DNA of 64,000 nucleotides, taken from positions 868,001 through 932,000 of the forward strand of contig NZ_JAHLZY020000001.1 of assembly GCF_018967865.2 (NCBI RefSeq). Direction: 5' to 3'. A program made the translations under genes and the position numbers. Under the pieces are notes generated by a model that saw only the letters and a program-made list of their open reading frames with translations, searched no databases and was not told the origin of the DNA. This document shows positions 17,201-24,299 of this stretch, piece after piece (positions within the stretch are counted from its first letter, which is position 1; each line of letters opens with the position of its first letter). The DNA comes from Hymenobacter siberiensis. Its GTDB lineage: Bacteria; Bacteroidota; Bacteroidia; Cytophagales; Hymenobacteraceae.

Positions 17201-17427
17201 TGCAAGTGTCGTTCGACATTCTCAACCTCGGCAACCTGCTGAACCGCAGCTGGGGCAACCGCCAGCTGGTGGGCAACAACCGCCTCATCGAGGCTGCCTA
17301 CGGCACCGGCACTTCTGCCGATACGCCTGCCTATACCTTCCGGGGCGGCAACCAGACCTTCTTCACCGATACCAACCTGACCAGCCGCTGGCGTGCGCAG
17401 GTGGGCGTGCGCTACATCTTCGACTAG
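14224..17427 (+). CDS. Oar-like TonB-dependent outer membrane receptor
   Basis: The protein has 1067 residues with a signal peptide (1-22, ending AVAQG). A carboxypeptidase regulatory-like domain follows (about 28-110, with GLVLDSKGQPLPGATVVA and VSFVGYETYVQ). A TonB plug region comes next (about 115-260, including NTLYNNFSLDGS and DAIEQIQVSLAPYDVRQGGF), and then a large beta-barrel ending in VGVRYIFD with aromatic terminal residues. The domain order and SLDGS/PYDVRQGGF segments match the Oar group first known from Myxococcus. No SusD partner is adjacent, so it is not a classical SusCD glycan locus. The substrate is unknown. A strong terminator follows. Confidence 0.9.
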   Translation: MKTLLRVLVGFLMLASALPAVAQGVTTSAIKGLVLDSKGQPLPGATVVATHLPSGTTYGNGTRDNGQFDLLNMRIGGPYEIKVSFVGYETYVQNNVQLVLGKTFETRITLREGEGQKLDEVVVKGNRDGQINPDRTGAVTNISSTAIRTLPTISRSQEDFTRLTPQASGQSFGGRNTLYNNFSLDGSIFNNSFGLDSPTPGGQTNSQPVSLDAIEQIQVSLAPYDVRQGGFTGAGINAVTKSGTNEIKGTVYTYFRNQGLIGSKVEGATIDNPSLKFNQTGFALGGPIIKNKLFFFANAELTRQTDPGQTFRPASSAAEATAAQNGQLTGVSRARASDLQAIRDRLTSVYGYDPGDFQGFNYRTYSDKILAKIDWNINPQNTFSIRYNYLKSYREQGPHPIAIAPSSRVPGVNTLQFANSGYTINNNLNSVVAELNSSFGNGKFSNKAQASFSAFRDFRELPAGKFFPQIDITQGGTTYTTVGTEQFSANNTLDQNILQLTDNLSYFAGAHILTAGVNYERFQFVNGFNLQRYGYGRMELSDFFANTRPGQPSFMDLNAQAAAGAKLPVKQVDVTVAQLGLYVQDEFQVNPALKLTLGVRADMPIYSTTVAANAQISAATFNDPNGNPTKVDVSELPKSTPLFSPRLGFNYTSQAEGAKTQVRGGTGIFTGRIPFVWISNQASNASFGDFYTFQINSTGRDFKFPQVWRSNLAIDQELPGGIIGTLEAIYSKDINAVVHRNYNLVTPTQRLTGADNRQIYPASGPRLNSFTGPNGQFTFLDAGVIGLQNTNQGYQYSLTGQLRKEFTSGFYASAAYTYSLAKDLTSNPGEIAGDAFQRLPVVGNPNQPQLSYSDFGLRHRIIAAAGRRFSYADNKLGTTLGLVFEAGQGNRFSYTYAGDLNRDGIEGNDLIFVPASQSQINLVPYTNAAGQTVTAAQQWQQLDAYINQDDYLSSNRGGYAARNGAISPWYTQLDAKLMQDFILTTSGGKKNTLQVSFDILNLGNLLNRSWGNRQLVGNNRLIEAAYGTGTSADTPAYTFRGGNQTFFTDTNLTSRWRAQVGVRYIFD

Positions 17428-17448
17428 GTATCGACCCACGCGACCAGC

Positions 17449-17484
17449 AAAAGGGCCCCGGCGAATATCGCCGGGGCCCTTTTG
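17449..17484 (+). terminator. Terminator after the Oar-like receptor
   Basis: AAAAGGGCCCCGGCGA and TCGCCGGGGCCCTTTT form a perfect stem with A and T tails on both sides. It could also stop minus-strand reading of pgl, which ends at 17551. Confidence 0.9.
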
Positions 17485-17550
17485 CGTCTGCAAGTAGCCG
17501 GAATCGTATACGATGGCCGGTCTGCTATATAGTTGTCTTTGTTGTTGAGC

Positions 17551-18276
17551 TTAGCGGGTCAAAACGGCCGCTGCGGGCTCATCCAGAAACCAATGCCGCT
17601 CGTTTGCCGAAGGGGTGATGAGCTGGGCCGGAAACTCCTCGGTGTTGCGCGGGCCCTGGCGCACCCGGCGCACGGCCGCCGCCTTATCGGCCCCAAAAAC
17701 AAGGAAGGCCACGGCTCTGGCCTGGTTGATGAGCGGCGCCGTGAACGTAAGGCGGAACATGTCTACCTCGGGCACGAATACGGCCTGCACCTCGGCCACG
17801 GTGGCCTGCAATACCTCGGTATGTGGAAACAGCGAAGCCGTATGCGAATTATCGCCCAAGCCCAGTAAAATCAAATCGAGCCGGGCGGGCTTGGGGCTGA
17901 AAAAGTGGTTGATTGTCTGGGTGTAAGCCTTCGCCGCCTCGGCTGGCGGTAGGGCCGTGTCGAAGCTGAAAACGTGGTCGTCGGCAATGTTGAGCGGGGC
18001 CAGCAGGGCCGTTTTGGCCATCAGGTAGTTGCTCTGCGGGTCGGTGCGGGGCACGTTGCGCTCATCGCCGAAAAAGAAGTACGCTTTGGTCCAGTCAATC
18101 TGGTCGCGGTAGGCGGGCGAAGCCAGCAGCTCATAAAGCTTTTTGGGCGAGCTGCCGCCCGACAGGGCCACGGCAAAGCGGCCGCGCGCAGCAATGGCAT
18201 CGGCGGCACGGGCCACAAAATAATCGGCCAAGGCATGCAGCGTGGCCTCAATGGTAGGCTGGATGTGTAGGTGCAT
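17551..18276 (-). CDS. pgl: 6-phosphogluconolactonase
   Basis: Pgl hydrolyses 6-phosphogluconolactone, the second step of the oxidative pentose phosphate pathway. The 241-residue protein is of the DevB/SOL type. It has FAVALSGGSSPKKLYELL (phosphate-binding loop), the FFFGDERNVPRTDPQSNY block, and LDLILLGLGDNSHTASLFPH with the catalytic His. VTFTAPLINQAR-type and VFGADKAAAV segments complete the fold. It is last in the order gnd-zwf-pgl on the minus strand, about 100 bp after zwf. Confidence 0.95.
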   Translation of the reverse strand: MHLHIQPTIEATLHALADYFVARAADAIAARGRFAVALSGGSSPKKLYELLASPAYRDQIDWTKAYFFFGDERNVPRTDPQSNYLMAKTALLAPLNIADDHVFSFDTALPPAEAAKAYTQTINHFFSPKPARLDLILLGLGDNSHTASLFPHTEVLQATVAEVQAVFVPEVDMFRLTFTAPLINQARAVAFLVFGADKAAAVRRVRQGPRNTEEFPAQLITPSANERHWFLDEPAAAVLTR

Positions 18277-18330
18277 GGGGTATTTTCAGGGATTAGGGGA
18301 AGGAGGAGCTGAGTGCAGGTGCTTAATCCG

Positions 18331-18365
18331 GACCGTCATGCCGGGCGCGACTGAAGTATCTCGTG
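18331..18365. repeat. Single-arm relic of the family A palindrome between zwf and pgl
   Basis: GACCGTCATGCCGGGCGCGA followed by CTGAAGTATCTCG resembles one arm of the REP-like element (GACCGTCATGC..GAAGCATCT) but there is no opposing arm. Confidence 0.45.
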
Positions 18366-18376
18366 GGCTACTGCTA

Positions 18377-19903
18377 CTACGCTTTTTTCTTGTCGTTACT
18401 TTTCAGCGGTAGCGTGAACCAGTGGAAACCGTCGCGGGCAATGAGGGCCTCGGCCACTTCCGGACCCCACGAATCGGCCGAGTAGTTGGGGAAATTGAGG
18501 CTGGGGCGGCCCTGCCAGGAGTTGAGGATGGGCATCACCAAATCCCAGGCTTCCTCCACCTGGTCGCCGCGCATGAATAGGGTCTGGTCGCCGAGCATGG
18601 CGTCGAGCAGCAGGGTTTCGTAGGCTTCGGGCGCTTCGGCGGCGTAGGTGCCATGGTAGTCGAACACCATGTCCACAGTGTTCAGCATCATGTCGAGTCC
18701 GGGGCGCTTGGCTTGCACTTGCAGGCGGATGCTCATTTCGGGCTGAATGCTGATAACAAGGCGGTTCTGTTGCCAGCTCTCGCCCGTTTCGGGCGGAAAG
18801 ATGACGTGCGGCACGTCCTTGAACTGGATGCTGATGATGGACGCCGAGCGGTGCATGCGCTTGCCGGTGCGCACGTAGAACGGTACGCCCTGCCAGCGCC
18901 AGTTATCCACAAAAAACTTCACGGCCGCGAAGGTTTCGGTGTTGGAAGCGGGGTTGGCGTCCTTTTCCTCGCGGTAGCCGGGCACCTCCTTGCCCTCAAT
19001 CCAGCCCGCGCCGTACTGCCCGCGCACTGCCGACTCGCGCACTTCCTCGGGCGTGAAGCGGCGCATGGCGCGCAGCACGTCTACCTTGCGGTTGCGTACT
19101 TCGTCGGACGTGAAATTCACGGGTGGCTCCATGGCCACCAGGCACAGCAGCTGCAACAAGTGGTTCTGAATCATGTCGCGCAGCGCGCCCGAGCCGTCGT
19201 AGTAGCCGGTGCGGTCGCCCACGCCCAACTGCTCGGTCACCGAAATCTGGACGTGCTCGATGCTGTTGCGGTTCCAGAGCGGCTCCATGATGGCATTGGC
19301 GAAGCGGAAAGCCATGATGTTTTGCACCGTTTCCTTGCCCAGGTAGTGGTCGATGCGGTAAATCTGGCACTCCTGGAAGCTTTGGGCCAACAGTTTGTTC
19401 AGTGCCCGGGCCGACTCCAAATCGTGCCCGAAGGGCTTCTCAATCACGATGCGAACCCGGGTAGGGTCGTCCTTGGTGTGGCGTTGGGCAATGCCCGTGG
19501 CAATGATGGGGAAGAACTCCGGGGCCACCGCCAGGTAGTAAATCACGTTGGCCGGGGCATTCCATTCCTGCTCGAAGGCCGAAAGGCGCTGGCTGAATTC
19601 CTCGTAGGCGGCCGGCATTTTTACGTCGGATACCTGGTAGTAAATGTGTGGTGAGAACTTGTCCCAGGCCTCTTTTTTGGCCTTGCCGCTGCGCGAAAAC
19701 TCGTTGAGGTCGGCTAGCAGAATGGTGCGAAACTCCGCGTCGGTGAGCTTGGTGCGGCCCGTGCCGATGATGGCAAACTGCTCAGGCAGCCAGCCGTCGA
19801 GGAACAGATTATACAGCGCCGGCGAAAGCTTGCGGGCGTTCAAATCGCCGGTGCCGCCGAAGATGACGAAAACGGTGGGCTTAATATTATGGTTGTTGTT
19901 CAT
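18377..19903 (-). CDS. zwf: Glucose-6-phosphate 1-dehydrogenase
   Basis: Zwf oxidises glucose-6-phosphate to 6-phosphogluconolactone with reduction of NADP+. From ATG 19903 it has 508 residues, standard size. VFVIFGGTGDLNARKLSPAL is the Rossmann nucleotide-binding motif. YRIDHYLGKETVQN is the diagnostic substrate-binding and catalytic segment, and IEKPFGHDLESA precedes it. An upstream in-frame TTG would add two residues and is unlikely. It lies between gnd and pgl on the same strand. Confidence 0.97.
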   Translation of the reverse strand: MNNNHNIKPTVFVIFGGTGDLNARKLSPALYNLFLDGWLPEQFAIIGTGRTKLTDAEFRTILLADLNEFSRSGKAKKEAWDKFSPHIYYQVSDVKMPAAYEEFSQRLSAFEQEWNAPANVIYYLAVAPEFFPIIATGIAQRHTKDDPTRVRIVIEKPFGHDLESARALNKLLAQSFQECQIYRIDHYLGKETVQNIMAFRFANAIMEPLWNRNSIEHVQISVTEQLGVGDRTGYYDGSGALRDMIQNHLLQLLCLVAMEPPVNFTSDEVRNRKVDVLRAMRRFTPEEVRESAVRGQYGAGWIEGKEVPGYREEKDANPASNTETFAAVKFFVDNWRWQGVPFYVRTGKRMHRSASIISIQFKDVPHVIFPPETGESWQQNRLVISIQPEMSIRLQVQAKRPGLDMMLNTVDMVFDYHGTYAAEAPEAYETLLLDAMLGDQTLFMRGDQVEEAWDLVMPILNSWQGRPSLNFPNYSADSWGPEVAEALIARDGFHWFTLPLKSNDKKKA

Positions 19904-19947
19904 TGCCAATAAAGCGGGAATGGCTGGTTTTTACGGTAGTATCTGCT

Positions 19948-19979
19948 CGTCGTGCTTCGCTGCGCGCTGCACGACCGTT
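19948..19979. repeat. Short family A-like palindrome between gnd and zwf
   Basis: CGTCGTGCTTCGCTGCGCGC followed by TGCACGACCG keeps the family A end sequence in a short, imperfectly paired form. Confidence 0.5.
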
Positions 19980-20001
19980 TGTGAATGGTGAGAAAGCCCG
20001 A

Positions 20002-21504
20002 CTAGCTGTTCGGCTTCACCGGCTCCTCGGTCGAACCATGTTCCTCCACCTGCGCATCCTGCTTATTAGTCGCATCCTCGTGCGCCGGCGTCCACTGCGT
20101 GTGGAATACGCCTGCCTTCCCAATCAGCTCGTACGTATGCGCCCCAAAGTAGTCGCGCTGGGCCTGGATGAGGTTGGACGGCATCCGCGCCGTGCGGAAC
20201 GTGTCGAAATAGCTCAGCGAGGCCATGTAGCCGGGCAGGGCCAGGCCGGCGGTGGCGGCGGCCGCCACCACGGCGCGGCTGCCGGGCACAGCATCGTTCA
20301 CCAGCTTCTGCACCTGGCTATCGAGCAGGAGGTGGGCTAGTTTCGGCGTGTGCTGGTAGGCGTCAAAAATCTCGTTCAAAAAGCCCGAGCGGATAATACA
20401 GCCGCCGCGCCAGATTTTGGCGATGTCGGCCAGGTTCAGGTCGTAGGTATAGTCCTCTGAGGCCTTCGAGAGCAGCTGCATGCCCTGGGCGTAGGTGATG
20501 ACCATGCTAAAGTAAAATGCTTGCTCCAGCTGTGCCAGGAAGGTCTCGCGCGCTACCGGCAGCGGGCCGGCCACCGGGCCGTATAGCCCCGCCAGCTCCC
20601 CGCGCAGGGCTTTGTACTTCGATAGATTGCGCATGGTCACCGCCGTGTCGATGGTGGATAGCGGCACCTCCAAATCCATGGCCACCTGCGAGGTCCACTT
20701 GCCGGTGCCCTTCGAGCGGGCCTCGTCCTTGATGTCGTCGAGCAGCAAATGGTCGGTATTTGGGGTCTTGAAGCCGAAAATGTCCTTGGTAATGTCGAGC
20801 AGGAAAGATTGTAGCCGGCCCTCGTTCCACTGCGTGAATACCTGGTCAATGGCCGCGTTATCCATCCCCAGGCCGGTTTTCAGCACGGCGTAGGTTTCGG
20901 CAATGAGCTGCATCAGGCCGTACTCGATGCCGTTGTGCACCATCTTCACGAAGTGGCCGGCCGCGCCGGGGCCGATGTAGGTCACGCACGGCTGGCCGTC
21001 GACCTGCGCCGCGATGGCCTCAAACATGGGCTGCATCACGCGGTAAGCCTCTTTGTCGCCGCCGGGCATCATGCTGGGGCCGAAGCGGGCGCCTTCCTCG
21101 CCGCCGCTCACGCCCATGCCGAAGAAGTGAAAACCAGCCGCTTCTACGGCCTTGGCGCGCCGCTCGGTGTCGGTAAAGTGGGAGTTTCCGCCGTCGATGA
21201 TGATGTCGCCGGGGGCCAGCAGGGGCTGCAGCTCGGCAATCACGCTGTCCACAATGGGGCCGGCGGGTACCAGCATCATCACCGCGCGCGGCGTTTGCAG
21301 GCCGTTGAGGAAGGTGGCGAGGTCGGCGAAGCCGTGTACGGGCTTGCCCGCGCCTTCCTTGGCCAGCAGGGCAATTTTATCGGCGTCCTTATCGTAGCCG
21401 GCCACGGGAAAGCCGTGGTCGGCCATGTTCAGCAGCAGGTTGCGGCCCATGGTACCAAGGCCAATCATGCCAAAAGAAGGCTTGGAAGCGGGAGTTGTAC
21501 TCAT
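20002..21504 (-). CDS. gnd: 6-phosphogluconate dehydrogenase (decarboxylating)
   Basis: Gnd converts 6-phosphogluconate to ribulose-5-phosphate and CO2 with NADP+ reduction. The 500 residues include FGMIGLGTMGRNLLLNMADH (dinucleotide site), IIDGGNSHFTDTERRAK, GVSGGEEGARFGPSMMPGG (the substrate-binding signature), and HFVKMVHNGIEYGLMQL with the catalytic Lys. The C-terminus carries an acidic, His/Thr-rich tail of about 35 residues beyond the usual end. It is the first of three consecutive oxidative pentose phosphate genes, so the whole branch to ribulose-5-phosphate is encoded together. Confidence 0.97.
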   Translation of the reverse strand: MSTTPASKPSFGMIGLGTMGRNLLLNMADHGFPVAGYDKDADKIALLAKEGAGKPVHGFADLATFLNGLQTPRAVMMLVPAGPIVDSVIAELQPLLAPGDIIIDGGNSHFTDTERRAKAVEAAGFHFFGMGVSGGEEGARFGPSMMPGGDKEAYRVMQPMFEAIAAQVDGQPCVTYIGPGAAGHFVKMVHNGIEYGLMQLIAETYAVLKTGLGMDNAAIDQVFTQWNEGRLQSFLLDITKDIFGFKTPNTDHLLLDDIKDEARSKGTGKWTSQVAMDLEVPLSTIDTAVTMRNLSKYKALRGELAGLYGPVAGPLPVARETFLAQLEQAFYFSMVITYAQGMQLLSKASEDYTYDLNLADIAKIWRGGCIIRSGFLNEIFDAYQHTPKLAHLLLDSQVQKLVNDAVPGSRAVVAAAATAGLALPGYMASLSYFDTFRTARMPSNLIQAQRDYFGAHTYELIGKAGVFHTQWTPAHEDATNKQDAQVEEHGSTEEPVKPNS

Positions 21505-21678
21505 CAGAAAAGAGGGGTTTAGGAAGCAGTGTTCAGGTTAAGGAAACGAGTTACGCCGGAAAAAGGCGAAACCGGGGCGAAAGTTTTGGTGGGGGCAGGG
21601 CGCCGGCGCGTATTTGCGCCGCGTGCCGCTGGCCCTGCTGGCACGCACCGGCAGCCTGGCCGGGATGGCTGGCCTTGT

Positions 21679-21805
21679 TATAATAGGACTTACGCAGTTG
21701 AAACACTAACCAACTGAAAAACAGTAATATAACAAATATACGTCTTGAATGCAAGTCGTTGATTTTCAGGTTACATAGCTTTTGAAGTGCGTAAGTCCTA
21801 TATAA
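21679..21805. mobile_element. MITE-like element with TAGGACTTACGCA ends
   Basis: TAATAGGACTTACGCAGTTG near 21679 is matched in inverted orientation by CAAAAGTGCG-type sequence: AAGTGCGTAAGTCCTATA at 21786-21803. About 125 bp lie between the outer ends and no coding frame is present. Ends of this type are seen on several bacterial insertion sequences, so this is probably a non-autonomous or deleted element. It sits directly behind the broken dipeptidase gene. The 21505-21678 stretch to its left holds nothing I can recognise. Confidence 0.65.
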
Positions 21806-21811
21806 AATCCG

Positions 21812-22464
21812 CTACAACCGATTAAACGGCACGTTCTGAATTGGATATGATTTCCAGTCCTGATAGTCGAAATGCCATCACTCAGCGGGAAACACGATGA
21901 AGCCGTTTTGCTCCATTGTGCTGCGGAGCAGGTTCCGCGATATCCGTTGTGCCGGAGTGCCACCAGCGTAAGCAGCGTAGGAGAGCGAGGGCTCATCTCG
22001 TCGTACTCGCCGGGCATGGCAACTTCTTTGTTGGCCGCCATATCCCACAAGCTCAGGTCTACGGCGCAGCCCCGGTTGTGGCGGGAGCCTTTTTGCGGGT
22101 CGGCCACGAATTCCTTTTTATCGGTCGGAGTGTGGTCCCACATCTGTTTGGTGATGCGCCAGGGGCGATACCCATCGAATACCAGTAGGCAGTAGCCCAG
22201 TGGTTTCAAGGTGCTATTCGCCCGCACCAGGGCCTCGGCGGCAGGGCGCTGCAAGAATGCCCGCGCCTGCGGGTACAGCACCCGGCCCATGAAATTGTGG
22301 GTAGTGGCGTAGCGGATATCCAATCGAATGGTAGGGTCGAGCCGGGCCAGCTCCACCAGCCCGCCGGGTTGGAACGGGCCGGCTTCGTGCGGCGGCTGCA
22401 CGGCGCAGCCACCGAAGATGCTCAGGAAGCACAATAGCCACAGCTGTAGTAGGATACGATTCAT
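21812..22464 (-). pseudogene. D-alanyl-D-alanine dipeptidase (VanX/DdpX-like), frameshift plus nonsense
   Basis: The N-terminal 160 or so residues read well. There is a lipoprotein-type signal (FLSIFGGC), LDIRYATTHNFMGRVLY, LVFDGYRPW, and SRHNRGCAVDLSLWD with the zinc-binding His and Asp of M15D peptidases, then EYDEMSPRS. At about 21979-21985 the frame slips. In the shifted frame the expected sequence continues (SYAAYAGGTPAQR, STMEQNGFIVFPAE), reaches TGA at 21878-21880, and goes on WHFDYQDWKSYPIQN to a natural stop at 21812. The TGA replaces the first Trp of the conserved EWWHFDY zinc/catalytic motif. Two independent lesions make it a pseudogene. Function when intact would be cleavage of D-Ala-D-Ala, a peptidoglycan turnover product. 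Confidence 0.85.
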
Positions 22465-22623
22465 AGAAGCTGTTTAGAAAATCGGGTTGCGCCGGTCCGA
22501 CCGGTTGTCGTTGGCATCGGCCCCATAAGCACTGGCGCCGTTCTCGCGGCAACCGGTCATACCACCTAGAGCGGTCGGACCGGTTGCCGCGACTTTGGGC
22601 TGACTTTCCAAACAGCTTCATAG
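22464..22623. mobile_element. MITE-like element with AGAAGCTGTTTAGAAA ends
   Basis: TAGAAGCTGTTTAGAAA at the left is matched by TTTCCAAACAGCTTCATA at the right. Inside are nested GC-rich palindromes (CCGGTCCGACCGGTT, AACCGGT, GGTCGGACCGG). The total is about 160 bp with no open frame. The left end touches the start codon of the broken dipeptidase gene. A second element with the same ends is at 50824-50919. Confidence 0.7.
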
Positions 22624-22651
22624 CGAAAGCCGATTGGCGGAGAGTCAAATA

Positions 22652-22690
22652 AGCAGAAAAAGCAGCCCATTAGGCTGCTTTTTCTGCTTA
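22652..22690 (-). terminator. Terminator after nuoN
   Basis: AAGCAGAAAAAGCAGCC and GGCTGCTTTTTCTGCTT pair around a short loop, just beyond the nuoN stop. It is symmetrical and could work in both directions. Confidence 0.85.
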
Positions 22691-22706
22691 TACGCAAAGA
22701 AGATTT

Positions 22707-24107
22707 TTACAAAATCCCACTCATAAAGCCCGGTACCACGCCCAGCGCAATAGTCAGTAGCGCCAGCACCACCATCGTCACGGTCTGAATACCATCGACC
22801 GGCACCGGCGTGGCACCCTCGGGGGCGGGCTGCATGTACATGGCGATAATGGGCCGCAGGTAGTAGTACAGGCCCACCATGCTCATGATAACCGCGAATA
22901 CCACGAGGCCGATATAGCCCTGGCCCACGGCCGCCGCCAGCAGGAAAAACTTGCCAAAAAAGCCGCCCGTGAGCGGAATGCCAGCCAGCGAAAGCATGGC
23001 CACCGTCATCACGAAGGCCAGCAGCGGGTTGGTTTTGCCCAAGCCATTGAGGCCGGCGTAGGAGTCGTCCTGGCGGTGTTCGGCCACCAGTTTCAGTACG
23101 CCGAAGGCGGCTACCGTAGCAATAGAATAAGCCAGCGAGTAGAAGAAAATGCCGCTGGCGGCATCGCCAGTCAGCATGCCCTTGCTGGCCACGAGGCCGA
23201 TGAGCAAGTAGCCGGCGTGGCTCACGCTGGAGTAGGCCAGCATGCGCTTGGTGTTGGTTTGGGCCGCCGCGCCTACGTTGCCGAGGAGCAGCGTGAGGGC
23301 GCACATGGCCTGAATGGTGGGCATCCAGAAGCCCTGAGCGGCGGGTAGGGCCACCGCCAGCAGCTTGAGGAAGGCGGCGAAACCAGCCGTTTTCACCACC
23401 GTACTCATGAAGGCGGTGAAGAACGTGGGCGTGCCCTCGTACACGTCGGGCGTCCAGAAGTGGAACGGCGCGGCCGATACCTTGAAGCCGATGCCGATAA
23501 TCATCATCAGAATACCGATGTAAAGCATCGGCTGCAGGCTGGCGTTGGCAGGGTTGGCTACGGCCGCGCCCAGCTGCGAGAGGGCGAAGGTGCCGGTAGC
23601 GCCATACAGTAGCGCAATGCCGAAGAGCAGGATACCGGTGGCAAACGCGCCCATCAGGAAGTATTTCAGGGCGGCTTCGTTGCTGCGGGAGTCGCGCTTG
23701 TTGCTGCCGGCCAGCACGTACATGCTGATGCTTAGGATTTCAATGCCCACGAAGAGCATGATGAGGTGGTCGTAGCCAATCATCATGATGGCTCCCACCA
23801 GCGAGAAGAGTAGCAGGGCGTAGTATTCGGCCAGGTTGGGCTCGCCCGATACCACGTAGCTGCGCGAGAAGGGCAGCAGCAGAATGGTGGTGAGTAGCAC
23901 GATGCCCGTGAAGGCTACCGTGTAGTTGTCCACCACCAGCATGTTGTTGAAGTAGGGCGCGTGCGCCACGTTCCAGTCGGCGTAGTTGGCCCCGAACACG
24001 GCCAGCAACAGCAGCATGGCGCCGGGCAGCAGCACCTTATTCGAGCGCAGAAAGCCCAAGAACAGGTTGAGAATGCCGAAGACGGAGAGGAGAATGATGG
24101 AAGTCAT
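22707..24107 (-). CDS. nuoN: NADH-quinone oxidoreductase subunit N
   Basis: NuoN is one of three antiporter-like proton-pumping subunits in the membrane arm of complex I. The 466-residue protein has about 13-14 transmembrane helices. It carries family motifs such as LFVGIEILSISMYVLAG with the conserved Glu, EAALKYFLMGAFATGILLFG with the Lys-containing broken helix, PFHFWTPDVYEGTP, and YSSVSHAGYLLIG. It lies behind nuoM on the minus strand with a 192-bp spacer that contains a repeat. The other partners nuoK and nuoL are 34 kb away on the plus strand. Confidence 0.96.
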   Translation of the reverse strand: MTSIILLSVFGILNLFLGFLRSNKVLLPGAMLLLLAVFGANYADWNVAHAPYFNNMLVVDNYTVAFTGIVLLTTILLLPFSRSYVVSGEPNLAEYYALLLFSLVGAIMMIGYDHLIMLFVGIEILSISMYVLAGSNKRDSRSNEAALKYFLMGAFATGILLFGIALLYGATGTFALSQLGAAVANPANASLQPMLYIGILMMIIGIGFKVSAAPFHFWTPDVYEGTPTFFTAFMSTVVKTAGFAAFLKLLAVALPAAQGFWMPTIQAMCALTLLLGNVGAAAQTNTKRMLAYSSVSHAGYLLIGLVASKGMLTGDAASGIFFYSLAYSIATVAAFGVLKLVAEHRQDDSYAGLNGLGKTNPLLAFVMTVAMLSLAGIPLTGGFFGKFFLLAAAVGQGYIGLVVFAVIMSMVGLYYYLRPIIAMYMQPAPEGATPVPVDGIQTVTMVVLALLTIALGVVPGFMSGIL

Positions 24108-24121
24108 GTTGTTCTGGCGTT

Positions 24122-24294
24122 CGCCTCACCCCCCGGCCCCCTCTCCGTGGGAGAGGGGGAGCCAGGCGACGTTGGGGGCTTTTATTTAGAGGAAACTTAG
24201 CAGTCTGGAAGCAGGATTGTTAGCCCCGGCTTTGATTAGAATCGTTGTTTTGACAAGCTCCCCTCTCCTGCGGAGAGGGGCCGGGGGTGAGGCG
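24122..24294. repeat. Inverted repeat in the nuoM-nuoN spacer
   Basis: CGCCTCACCCCCCGGCCCCC near 24122, continuing to GAGAGGGGGAGC, is mirrored at 24257-24294 by GCTCCCCTCTCCTGCGGAGA continuing GGGGCCGGGGGTGAGGCG. Each arm is itself a small hairpin (CCTCTCC/GGAGAGG). The elements fill most of the spacer inside what should be a co-transcribed pair. Confidence 0.85.
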
Positions 24295-24299
24295 TCCCG

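Noticed and set aside
21505..21678. Possible gene fragment between gnd and the MITE-like element
   Set aside because: One frame reads like a short protein piece, but there is no recognisable motif and it is too short to assign.
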